A DNA stretch of 64,000 bases, from NCBI GenBank assembly GCA_029255685.2, contig CM055312.2, positions 10,626,649 through 10,690,648 of the forward strand, given 5' to 3'. The notes under the pieces are model-generated. The model was given only the letters and a program-made list of their open reading frames with translations. It ran no database searches and was not told the origin of the DNA. Both the position numbers and the translations under genes were made by a program. The stretch comes from Silene conica. Lineage: Eukaryota > Streptophyta > Magnoliopsida > Caryophyllales > Caryophyllaceae. Below, in pieces: positions 23,205 to 34,303 of the stretch; position 1 is the first letter of the stretch; each line of letters opens with the position of its first letter.

Positions 23205-23904
23205 TTTGTGTTAGACAAAGATTCTTATATCTTAAACACGTGTCCACAATTTAACTTCAACTTTCCAATAACATTACCTCAAGTCTCAAAGCCTTAAAAA
23301 TTCTAAGTTAGATGAACGCAGTGTTAACTCTTAGAGCAAGTGCAATATATAATAGTTTTTTTTGAGTTTGTCAAGTTTTCTTTTTCCTTGTTTCAGTCTA
23401 ATCTCACCTCGCATGCGATGACTTGTTTTCTTTTGCCAAAGCTTCCGCCCTAGCTTCTTCTTCCCTTGGTTACGCTGCTTTTTCCACCACCTCTCATTCC
23501 GAGTATTACACCATACTGCCCGCTTTCTCGCCTTTCTTTTCTTGGAGTAGGTATTAACTAGCTTAAAAATACACCCTTCATAGCACTTGATTCTCCTAAC
23601 AGCAGGAAGAGTTTGCGTCGAACTTTTCTGAATTGTAACTCCTCGAGTAGACGGGGCTCGATTGCAAAGAGAAGAGAGGTCACGAGGGCGGCCGAGCCTT
23701 CTCCTCGTACCTCAGGAGATTTATCCGTCTTTTTCTTTGGTCAAGAACTTCAAAAATAGAGTTTTTCTATTATGAATAACATCGAGTTTGTCAAAATAAG
23801 AACTTGGTTCTTATTTAAGAAACAAGTTCTTTCTTGGTTTCAAGAAATTAAATAATGAAATAGTGATGAGAAAACATTATAACGAGACTCAATTAAAAAC
23901 AAAC
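23205..23904. other. unannotated stretch
   Basis: It includes a CT-rich block at about 23330-23560, an inverted pair 'aagaacttggttcttatttaag' / 'aacaagttctttcttggttt' near 23800-23850 and no convincing coding frame. Confidence 0.35.
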
Positions 23905-24227
23905 TAAGGGGCCGTTTGGTTCAAACAATTGGAATGAAATGGAATGGATTCTAATACCAAGGAGGTATGGAGTTAGAATCCCATACTTATTAATGTTTGT
24001 TTGGTTTGATCTCGTAATGGATTGTAAATGTCATTCTTATTGTTTGATTCACATTTAGAATGAATTTAAAATTATTTCATTTTCTTTATCATAGATAACT
24101 GCAATTATATTATTTTGAATTAAAATTAACTACAACAAAGCCAAAATTCAAATTAATCCATAAAAATCAAATGACTCATGTTCATATAATATGACAATAG
24201 CAAAATTATTCTAAGACCGAAGAAAAT

Positions 24228-24622
24228 CCACATAAAATGTTTTACGAAAAAAATTCACATAAAATGTTTTATGAAAAAAATTTACATAAAATGTTTTATG
24301 AAAAATACGCAACTTTTTTTATGACAAAAATCCGCATAAAATGTTTATAAAAAAATTCACATAAAATGTTTTACGAAAAAATCCACATAAAATATTTTAT
24401 GAAAACAATCCACATAACATGTTTTATGAAAAAAAAATCCACATAACATGTTTAATGAAAAATACGCAACTTTTTTTTATGAAAAAAATCCACATAAAAT
24501 ATTTTATGGAAAAAGATCCACATAAAATATTTTATGAAAACAATCTACATAAAATGTTTTATGAAAAATACGTAACTTTTTTTAATGAAAAAAATCCACA
24601 TAAAATGTTTTATAAAAAAATA
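24228..24622. repeat. imperfect tandem array, about 12 units of 26-50 bp
   Basis: The core 'cacataaaatgttttatga' followed by an A-rich spacer recurs about 12 times. Some units carry an added 'aaatacgcaactttttt' segment, giving a higher-order long/short pattern. It lies inside the Harbinger-like element. The open frame here (24419-24637) only reflects the repeat. Confidence 0.85.
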
Positions 24623-24724
24623 TGTAATTTGGGATGAGGTGGAATGGAGTTAGAACCTTGGGTTGAGACATGGGTATGAGATTTCAAGGGTTTGGAATAG
24701 ATTTAGAACCCCTTGGGTATCAAA

Positions 24725-25637
24725 TAGACCTGATCATGGGTCGGGCTGGGCCGGGTTTGGGTCGGGCTCGAGCTAAATAAACGACCCAAATGCACGGGTC
24801 GGGCCGGGTCGGGCCGGAAGGATGGGCCATATTCTTTGGCCCAAACCCATAACTGTTCGGGCTATAATGGGCCTCGGGCCATAACGGGCCAAAATAATAC
24901 AATTCGAAATAATTAACAAAATTGATATTTGAACAAACTATTACTCCCTCCATTCTTTTTATATCACCCCATCTCATTATTCACGTTAGCCGATGTCCAT
25001 TTTGTTTTGATTATATCTTTAGCTACATACTACTAAAAATTATAAAAGTTTGATATTCTTAATCCTCTTATCAAGACATTTCAAAAAAGATCTCACATGA
25101 ATATATTTCCGTGAACGGATTGAGAGAAAACCGACGTTGAATAGTCGATTGTGAAGAGTGTCAAAACAAAAGTTGGGTGATATAAAAAGAATGGAGGGAG
25201 TAGTAACGAAATAAAATTTTCAAGTCTTAAATGTTTGACTTCTACTCTTTTGGTTAAGAGAGCAATTGTATAGTACCATACATAACTCATGAGTTGACAA
25301 AAAATTATTAGTACACTAACTAATTAAAGTTGTACGATAAAAATATAAAAATATCTGCAAAATCATTGATAATTCAATGCATTAGTGATATTAGATTTTT
25401 AGTGTGATCTGATATACGATTCCAACTTTTGAATTTTTTTTTACAAAATAATAAGTTCGGGTCGGGCCGGGATAAAAATCGGGCCTTTAGGTTGGCCCAA
25501 ACCCGGCCCTATATTTATACCGGGCTTCTTTTGGGCCGGGCCACGGGCTTTTGGGCCAAACTATGAGGCCCAAACCCGGGAAAAAATCGGGCTGGGCCGG
25601 GTCGGGCTATTGGGCCTGGGCCATATGATCAGCTCTA
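24725..25637. mobile_element. hAT-type element nested in 23908-25729
   Basis: The termini are TAGACCTGATCATGGG and, reverse-complemented, TAGAGCTGATCATATGG. The 8-bp GTATCAAA is repeated exactly at 24717-24724 and 25638-25645. The ends are dense in gggccgggtcgggc, a composition seen in many plant hAT MITEs. 913 bp, non-coding. Confidence 0.9.
24944..25200. mobile_element. Stowaway MITE nested in the hAT
   Basis: Long perfect TIR: CTCCCTCCATTCTTTTTATA at the left, its reverse complement at the right. TA at 24942-24943 and 25201-25202. Confidence 0.92.
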
Positions 25638-26002
25638 GTATCAAACTCCATTCCAAAAGGGTCTAACCAAACACTTGAATGGGTGGAATCTATTCCAATC
25701 CATTCCAAATACCCCAACCAAACACCCCCTAAAAGTTTCATCGTAGAAAATAGTTCCTAAACTTTAAAACTGGTAAAAAATGACTTATCATCCGAATAAC
25801 TTAATTTAAAATTCTTATATTGCACTTGCTCTACACACCCAGCGCTACAAAGGCCTATTAATTTGTGACAAAGCTCCCGCCATATTTTAGCATACTCTTG
25901 AATTCAATTGTTCGCCGTACTAGCAGTCTAGCACACTCTACTAAAAATCCCAATTTGGCTGATCGGATTCCGAGTCAAATACCTCCGAACTCAGTAACTT
26001 GA

Positions 26003-29000
26003 ATGACTTTCCAGGAGAAACTCGCTCAATTGACTCAGACACTTAGTCACTCAGATGCGCTTTGGTACTTTCTCTCTCCTAGGGTTTTATTGATTGATTT
26101 CAATTGTTTAATTACGATGATGAGCTAGTTATTCGTCGATTTTTCCATGTATTTTGATGCGTTTATGTAGAATTGTTCTCTTTGATCAAGCATTATTATC
26201 TGGTTTTTGGCTGATTTGATCGATGAATTACGTAAATTGGCAACGCAATTGCGCAATTCAGATTATTTACAGAGTTAACCCGATGAACATAATAACAATA
26301 AATTTCCTAAATTTGTGACGCAATTAAAATTATTTACGAACTTAATGCGATTCACGATGATGATGTTAATAATGATGATGATAATGATAATGATGATGAT
26401 GATGATAATACTAATAATTGTAATAATAGTTTTGAAGCTACTGTTTTTTCTCATAGATGAATTTTCGTGCGAGTTGGTTTAGTTTTAAAAAGCACGTCTA
26501 TAAACAAGGTATAAGGATGCATGAGATAAATCGTGCTTTTAGAGTATGTATAATGTGAGTTTCTCGAGGTGATCCCGTTATTAGAGAGCTAAGGTTAGTG
26601 TTCTTGACCACGATACATTGTTTTCTTATGCTCTCTATGGTTGTAGCGGAGAGAAATGGAAAGTAGCTCTCTATATCAATGGACAATTAGAGTGATTTGC
26701 CAGGTGTGCTTTTAGACTATGTATAATTTGAGTTTTTCGAGATGCTCTCAAGGTGATCCCCTTGTTAGAGAGCAAAAGCTAATGTTCCTTGGACGTTATC
26801 CATTGTTTTCTTATGCTCTCTATGTGCTCTTAGTGGAGAAAAATGTAGAGTAGCTCTCTATGTGTTGTCAAAGATTAATTTGCTGTGTGCTTTTATAGTA
26901 TGTATAATGTGATGTTCTCGAGGTGCTCTCAAGGCGACCCCCCTTGTTAGGAGAACAAAAGTTAGTGTTTCTCGGCCGTTATACATTGTTTTCTTATGCT
27001 CTCTTTATGCTCGTAAATGGAGAGCGATTAAGAGAGTTTGCCTACTGTGGATTTGGTGAGAGTTAATAAATGGAGAGCAAAACAAGTGCTTTTGGTATAT
27101 GCTATGCTATTAGGCGTGTCATGTACATAACATGCACATGCACCCAAGGTGCAACTCACAATATGTGCAAACCCTGAGTCTCGTGTGCACGAAGCGTGAC
27201 ATTGCTTTACCCCTTGCACCTTGTGCGATGGCTCATCGCCTTAGGGTGTCTCACACGTCACAGCCTTTAAAACTAATCTACAAGTTGCTTTGCTTAGAAT
27301 GTTAAGACTTTTTTGAAATTTTGAGTAGGGGGGATGCAACTTTGGCCTAGATAATTGATGACACGACGACTGCAGAAGATTATAGCAAGTGGAGCTCACT
27401 GCTCACTATACCTTTGTTCCATGTGTTACTACACTAAATAAAGTGGTTTGAGTGCTTGTTTTGAATGGTATCTCTAGAAATAACCTCAACTTCTTTGTTC
27501 TGTACATCACTCAAGAGAGATAGGCTTGTAATGACTAATCTGACTTCTTTGCTGACAATGCCATCTGATAAAGAACGTCTTCCATTTTGTTGTTCACTAG
27601 TAGGTGTAGTTGATAATGGACCTAATTGCTGAACAAGAATGTGCGGCTGTGCCCATACAAAAATTGAGTTCTTACGGTAAAAAACAAAAGAGGGCAAGGT
27701 TCAAACCCTTGACCTAAAAAGTAAGGACCAACTGTTTGACTAAGATCCACCTTTGTTTATCTGGAAGTGGTTAAATATTTAGTTAAGAGAGTTGTTTAGC
27801 CCACTGATTGGTCAAAAGCATCGATTTGTGATTAGTGATTAGTGATTAGTGATCAGTAATTGCATCATAGGTGGCGTGGTCAAGTATTAGAGAACCTTGT
27901 CTGTGAAAGCAAAAGGCAGTTGGGTTGTCTCTTTGAACTAGATTATATATATTGGCCCTGATTCGAAGAACTAGTCCTTTAAAATTTTTTGGGCCTAGTT
28001 ATGGCACTTAAGGCTAAGTGAGGCACTATCTAAAATATCTAGTGGCACCTTAGTTGTGCCCTGTACATAAGATGCAGAACAATGTGTACAGCCATGCAAA
28101 TTCCATATTTTCTTCTAATTCTTCTGTTATGCTCTTTCTCTATACTGTTGCAAAATGTATTATGTTGAAAATACAATGTTGTTTGCAAAACTACTAGCGC
28201 TTGCCTCATTGCCACTGGCAGTCATTGGCTTAGAGCACCTTGCGCTGTTTCAAACTAAGAACCCTATCCCTTTTTTCCGAAAGGTCTCTAGTTGTACCTA
28301 ATTTAGCGTTCTTTGCCTCTTAAGATTTTATATTGATCTTTCATTGTTTATATTTATTTCCCAGCTCATTCTATGCTCCTGTCTACTATGCAGCTGATTG
28401 CTGATAAACATGCCTTTCCTTTATTATATAAGCCGAGGTTCTGAAATAGGCATAATTATCAGTATTTAGACATCATTCATTATTCAACAAGTATTCATAC
28501 TGTTTTTAAAGAGCATAACAAGGCAACCCTGCACATAACTGTGATAGTCATTCTGGTAGTTTGTACTATCCTGATTTACTAGTTGGTTAAAGTGGTCAAA
28601 GAAGCTTTAGGGAAAGCTTGTTTTTCCACTCTCTCTGCTTTTCAAAAATTACTCCACACTAAAAGAACAGGGAGACTCTTGTTTTATTTTCCCTGTATCA
28701 TCTGAACCAAGCTGCAGAGGCGATAGGGCCATTACTCAGTTTAGCCTTGACTACAGCGTGTTAGACTGTTTGTTCCTGTTTTATAGAGCCGGACAACTAT
28801 GCTATTGAGAGTTGTGAATTTGTCCTTTCAGTTTCAGTTATTAGATATTACGAAGAGTTATAGTTAACTTCTACTTGCATCCTATGTCGGTCCAACATGA
28901 CATTTATAACCTTTTCCGACACTTACCAGAGTTACCACTTTGACACTTCTTATAGCTAACTCCAAAAGAAAGTTTTTCATGACAAAAGCAGAGAAAGACT

Positions 29001-29217
29001 ATGGTTTAGGAAGCATATATTATGATTTTTGACGGATTTAGGCCTTTATGTTCCATGCATCTTTGTATATCACTTTAAATAATCTCACCATTTCATATAT
29101 TTAATCAAATTTATATTTTAATATGTGAACAGGGAACCCGTGTTCTCATTTCGAGGACAAAAGTTCATGTGTCTCATGAACCCTGACGAGTTTGATTCCT
29201 TGATATGTTCCTATGTG
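26003..29217 (+). CDS. putative gene start, two phase-compatible exons, product unknown
   Basis: The first exon would be 26003-26064: ATG right after an in-frame TGA, then MTFQEKLAQLTQTLSHSDAL, ending ..CTTTG before GTACTT. A second candidate exon is 29133-29217, after 'atgtgaacag' and before GTACTC. The split codon joins as TGG, and the reading EPVFSFRGQKFMCLMNPDEF continues without a stop. The 3-kb intron would hold a GAT microsatellite and a triplicated repeat. The upstream 150 bp look like a leader and 'tctctcctagggttttattg' like a plant 5' intron. I do not recognise the protein, cannot place further exons with confidence, and it may be a remnant. The upstream border is the nested transposon ending at 25729. 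Confidence 0.32.
26341..26414. repeat. (GAT)n/(AAT)n microsatellite
   Basis: Interrupted gatgatgat/aatgat run, in the putative first intron. Confidence 0.85.
26533..27045. repeat. three tandem copies of a 173-179-bp unit
   Basis: Units start with gtgcttttag or gtgcttttatag at 26533, 26706 and 26885. Each contains 'tatgtataat', 'ctcgaggtg', 'gttagagagc', 'cattgttttcttatgctctc' and a closing 'gagagc/tagctctct' block. Divergence is around one base in six. Function unknown. Confidence 0.85.
27434..27697 (-). other. coding-like open frame, 87 residues, unrecognised
   Basis: On the minus strand the frame reads without stops through segments such as VWAQPHILVQQLGPLSTT and VSKEVRLVITSLSLLSDV, with balanced composition unlike the AT-rich noise frames elsewhere. 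No ATG context or splice signals were settled. It could be an exon of a minus-strand gene, a captured fragment in a transposon or chance. Confidence 0.25.
27698..29132. other. intron or intergenic sequence
   Basis: Holds a short 'gtgattagtgattagtgat' repeat (27829-27855) and several polypyrimidine stretches. No exon could be supported. Confidence 0.35.
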
Positions 29218-30267
29218 GTACTCAAGTACCCAAGTCTGAGTACATACTAACAAAAATTACAAGATTACCCCAGCGCACAAGGGCTCTCATAAATGGCATG
29301 GTACGTGAAGGGGAGGTCAAATTACAGTCTTACGCATACGTTAAAATCAATTTCTTCACACGGCCCATTATGAAAGTTGCATTGGTAACATACTAACCAC
29401 TTTCATGCGTCATTTCATTTTACTTTGTTTCATCATAATCCAAAACCAAATAATAATGATTTTGCAAATCTATTGAATATGGAATATCATGTAATAGTAC
29501 TTCCTGCTGCATTTCAGAGCGTTACCGGTGATGAATTGGTTGTTATTGATGTTATCATCTTGGTTAAGTTCTACAAATATTAGCAAACTACTGATTCTAG
29601 TTTTTTACTCCTACATCTCTTGGGTTTAATGGTGTGACATTATTCTTTTGGAGAAAGAACAGTGGTTCAACTTTTTTGTGGTCTCACGTCAAAATAAAAG
29701 CTCTTCAGCACACTAGGCATATGCCTCTCTCATGGATCCTATACAAATATCAGCAATGGTACGTCCCATCTTTCTTTTTACCAACTTTCCCAAAAGATGC
29801 CTTTGATATGATATTTCAGTAACTGATACCTTTCACATTGTCTGTATAACCTCTGTCGATTGAAAACCTTCATTTTTCCATCTATTACTTGCCTTGCATA
29901 GTAGACAGTTGGACATGGGTGTAACATGGTCTGAGACAGATGGCGATTTTACTGTGAAGTAGGGAAGTAGCTGTCATTTAATGCATTCTCGCAAAACTTT
30001 CATCCCTTACTTCGCCATATGCGAGAGCCTTTGACGCTCTATGATAATGTTGGCTTTTTAGCCGGGTTTGAAACTGGACGTATACACAACTGAAACCTGT
30101 AGGCAACGAGTCTAGCTGCATTGATTACAACATTAAGCTGTCTTTTTAACATTCAGTATACTTAAACAAGTCGCCCAAGTTCAATTCAGATTTCAGAGTA
30201 TATGACTTTATGAAATGCATGTTTAAACTAGTCTCTAATATTAATTTATGTTGATTTGATTTAGCCT
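29218..30267. other. intron-like sequence
   Basis: An exon-like piece at 29720-29759 ('cttcag' before CACACTAGG, GTACGT after) reads HTRHMPLSWILYKYQQ. It does not join to an adequate neighbour, so it is only noted. Confidence 0.25.
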
Positions 30268-30459
30268 TCAGAGCTTCAGTTGTGTCATGGTTTTATCATT
30301 ATTCAGTACAGGCCAGTTTACAGTAACATGATCTGATGAAGACATTTCTTCAATAATTAGCCTGCTACTTGTATCTTTTTCAGCTGTTCTGAGAGTATCT
30401 GACTCTGACCCAGCAATGGCAAGACTTGAGAGAATCAAATCATAAATGCTCCCTATAAT
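30268..30459 (-). other. exon-like coding stretch on the minus strand, unrecognised
   Basis: On the minus strand a good acceptor (ctccattatag) precedes a frame containing SIYDLILSSLAIAGSESDTL, TSSRLIIEEMSSSDH and NWPVLNNDKTMTQ, ending in TGA about 190 bases on. The composition is protein-like. Opposite, the plus strand also offers 'ctttttcag' followed by a short frame (AVLRVSDSDPAMARLERIKS), so strand is unsure. No family recognised. Confidence 0.28.
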
Positions 30460-30952
30460 GGAGGGGAAATGAAAAGATAATACCCAAATTCTATATTGCT
30501 CTGACTCTTCAATATTACCTCGCTTACTCATGTTGGACACTCGACACTCGGACATAATAAGACACCCGGACATTTCAAACTAGACAAAAACATGAATGTT
30601 TTTCATAATAGAGCTGAATCCAACACTTGGACACGCTCCCATGTCGGATATTTCTAACTGAGTCCGAGCAATATAGGACTTAAATGATAATGTAAATATT
30701 ATTCTAATGCACATGTGGATGAAACTATTTTTTTTTCTCTGTAAATGAATCTAGTTTATGGTCTCAATTATATTTACGTGAGAATAAAGTGGCCAAGGTG
30801 CTTTTGGGACTTGAATGCAAGGCTATACAGCAATGTGCATAAAAGATGCTTCTTTCTAAAAGGAGAAGTGGTTATTTTTGTCACTTAGTTGCCTTTGATT
30901 TTAATTTTAATTTTTTTTGCCTAATCAATGAGAAGTGGAATAACACCATGAG

Positions 30953-31072
30953 GGTGTCCTGCCTGAATTATTTGAGCTGAAATGTCGTGTACAATATGCA
31001 GCCACACTAGATAAGCTGATATTCGGAGTGCAACCAAAAGAAAGCAGAAGGGCAAAGAAGAAGTCAAAACTG
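30953..31072 (+). other. exon-like coding stretch, 40 codons, unrecognised
   Basis: It lies between an AG (30951-30952) and a GTATGCG donor (31073) and is in phase at both ends. It reads GVLPELFELKCRVQYAATLD followed by KLIFGVQPKESRRAKKKSKL; the last part is a basic cluster. It could belong to the same transcript as 26003 and 29133 (all plus strand), but intermediate exons are missing. The acceptor lacks a strong polypyrimidine tract. Confidence 0.3.
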
Positions 31073-31246
31073 GTATGCGAATCAGACGAAATCACGAAAG
31101 TACGATTATTTAACAAAATAGTACTCTTTGGCTGTGCTTGGAATATTACTTCCTCAGGTTTGCTTGGATTAATGGCACTTATTAAGAAACTTCTGAGTTT
31201 ACAGTTTACAATGACGGATCTTTACGATAAATCTAGGAGGGGGTAG

Positions 31247-34200
31247 GCTTTAAAGTTTAATCTTAGACAAAATATTACCTGGGCTGGTGCAGTGGAGCTA
31301 GACTTGGATCTTACATAGTACGAAGTACTTTATTATATACTATGTAGTGTAAAACATTGAATTTAGGAAGTGATGGTCCCCTATCTTACCCTTTTAAAAT
31401 TCTCCAAAAATTATGTTGGTGTGACCACCTATGGACTCAGTTGCTAATGTTGAACACAACACAGTAATGGGAGTGTTGGATACGGTCATTTTTTGCGAAT
31501 TCGATTGTTTTTGTCTAAAATGTAGTGTGGAAATGTCGTGTGGTGTCAGACATAAGTGTCGGACACGCGGCAAAAGAAAAGTGTTAAGAGTAACATAGGT
31601 GGTTGTGTTAGGAATAGAATTAGAGAGAGAGAGATAGAGAGGGCCAGAGGCGGTAGTAATCATGCACCTCCGCCTTTGGATGAGAGAGTGTACTCCCAAA
31701 TGGGAGCAATTACTCTCGACCACCCCAAAAGCACCGCTCTCTACCACCATCGTCTTCCACCCCTTGCCTTTGTCTTGATCTATATCATCCCCTAATAATT
31801 AGGTAAACACTCTCAATCCAAACAAGCACTACATATTGTTATAGAGCTCCGTAGCTCCCTTCAGGTTTTGCTTTGAATTGAGCACCCCAAGTCGAGTTAG
31901 TACCAAATTCTAACCCTGAAACCGTTTTGTATTTAGGAGCAGCATACCCGAATTTCATGACAATGCAGTCTTAAGTTTGAAGAATTTTATTTTTAATGGG
32001 TCCTGATACACTGAAACCTCAAGGGATCTGTTGGCAGTTCATTAAATTAGAGACAAGATATCTCACCAGCTGGTTGATTAGCATAAAAAAAATAACTGAA
32101 GCCATAAGTCAAACTTTTGTGTGTGCATATGTATAATATATTCAGTAAAGAATAAGTACTATAAATATTGGAGTATACAGCTATGTCAACCAATTTTAAG
32201 TCTAGGGAAGGCATTATTATTGGAGGAGCAATAATGCTTGGTGTTTGTTATATGTTAGTGGAATCAGTCAATTTGCCAATTATTTGAGGTAGGAATTTTT
32301 TTTAGGAAGGTATGCCAAACTTGCTAGTTCAGCTTCAATGAACTAGGGATGTAAAGGTTCAGCAACTAAAGGTTATACTGTCTCGCCTTTACAGAAGACA
32401 AGCCTTATCTCACGAAACACATTTTTGTTTAAGACGGACATTAAAGCAGAATGCCAAGGGAATGTCAAACCCTTGTGCCCATCTATCTATATGGGGTTGT
32501 ATTTAACTTGTTTTACATTTAAGACATATAACCATCTTATGGAAGACCAATTGCGAAACAAAATACTATTCCGTACTTAATTCCTCTGGAAGTCTTGACC
32601 TGGTGGCTAAAACAGAGGTAGCGGTACAATAGGTTGCAGCTTCGAGTCATATACAGGGAATCCATTGGAACGATCCAACAATGGGAGTTAAGGTATCAGC
32701 TAAATTTTGGAAAAAAATGAGTAGCTGATTAGGAAAAAAGCAGGGGATCCTTTTCATACAAATGAAAAGCACTTTGATAGCTTTTGCTTCCTTGAACAAG
32801 ATTAAGACCCTGATTAAATGAGCAGGACCACTTTTAAGAGCAAATTGTTAGTTAATTAGGTGGGTGTCCTACAATATTTTACCGGTAATCATGATGTGGT
32901 TAGTTTCGTAATCTAGGAAAAAAGGCGGTAGTGGCGTGCTAATACAATAGTTCATGTAATATACCGTACACAGGGTTGGTCCAAAGAGTTAGAGTGGAAA
33001 AGGGGTTAGTTAGTGGGTTAAAACATAAAAAAAAGTATATAAACTGTTTTTTATGTATGTGAATCATACTTGGATTTGTTCTGTAAATCCTATTTGAGGT
33101 TAATCATTATATTTGTCTTTATTAGTGAAAGTAATTTATCCTCCCTTCTTTCACAAGAGAATGTCCTAGGAAAAGATCTTGGTTGATATGTTATGGTGAA
33201 GAATTTAGCGCTTTAGATAGTGGAGTGTATACTCAGCTGTGACCCCTAATTTAGGTCAAGTTACTAATAAATTAGGTCATTTTGGTATGTTTCTGTGTAC
33301 AAAACATTAGATTAAAATGGATTTTATAGGAATCCATGAGCAGAGTTAAGAAGGTGCCTTTTGACTCAGCCTACTATCATATAGGCTAACTGTAGAACAG
33401 ACGGTCGAAAATCGTTTAAATCATTTTGGTTGAGTCTAGAGTTATTTTGGGTTGTTCCTTTCAGCTGAACGTTAGATGGTTTCATCCTGTCATACCATGT
33501 CTTGTTCGACTTGGCGCAAGTATGTGTGTTTAACGGTAATTTGCGGTCTTATGGAAGTTTGGATCCCAGTCTAGAACGGATAATACAAGCATAAGCTGAC
33601 AATTTTTGTGAATAGCTCGCGGTATCTTTATATATACTCTGTCGTAATATCTTGGTGAACGTCACCCCTGTTTAGTAGCAATTTACCCAGTTGAATGTAA
33701 TGGGCTTTGCAGGACTGAGGTTTGCATAAACCAGTATACTTCCTGTCGACATAATTTCAATTGGAAAAATTACTCAGCTGGCCATCTTTCAGACTACCAG
33801 TGGCTGAGGGAGAGGAGACAAAAGGGCTACAATCCAGGCAAGAATATTGCTACATCTTCATATATAAAATTGAAAAATTCAAAAACTCGTCTCTCGCCGT
33901 AATAATTAGATATTAAATTGTCTTTTTAAACTCAGCTATTGTGTACTACAGTAGTACACTAATTATTCCTAGACGGTAGCTGTGAGCCCGTGACAGAATC
34001 ATTACCTAAAGAGATAACAATTAGAATTCCAAACTCAAGGGGTAGAAATAGTATTGGAATGACCTTTTGAATTAATGCTACAAATCTAATGTTCCATATT
34101 CTTACCCCAAATCATAATCTCATGCTTCTCTTTTACTTTGAATATCATGGACTAATAATAATATTCACATACAGTACCAAGCAGAGACAAAAACACATCT

Positions 34201-34303
34201 AACTCTAGAAAAACTTTAAAATCGCCCGAAACAAAGATGCAAACAATACAAACTACTAAGATTAAGACAACATCCTTGTTAATAAAAACCTTAAAACTTA
34301 ATG
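31247..34303. other. intergenic sequence without supported gene
   Basis: About 3 kb of unique-looking, moderately AT-rich sequence. Short frames at 31394-31795 lie on both strands of a 'ggacacg/gagagaga' region and show no family. No RNA gene seen. Confidence 0.4.

Larger units (their letters stand above)
23908..25729. mobile_element. PIF/Harbinger (Tourist-like) element carrying nested hAT and Stowaway
   Basis: The left terminus is GGGGCCGTTTGGTTC; the right terminus, reverse-complemented, is GGGGGTGTTTGGTTGGGG. TAA flanks both sides (23905-23907, 25730-25732), the 3-bp duplication of this superfamily. Subterminal 'ggaatggattc/gaatccattcc' sequences mirror each other. No transposase is visible. 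It lies about 270 bp upstream of the putative gene start at 26003. Confidence 0.82.

Noticed and set aside
24228..24622. possible CRISPR-like spaced repeat
   Set aside because: Units are contiguous, AT-rich and variable, in a plant transposon; no unique spacers.
27668..27760. 'ggttcaaaccc' as a tRNA or SINE B box
   Set aside because: No A box at the right distance, no cloverleaf and no oligo-A tail or target duplication.
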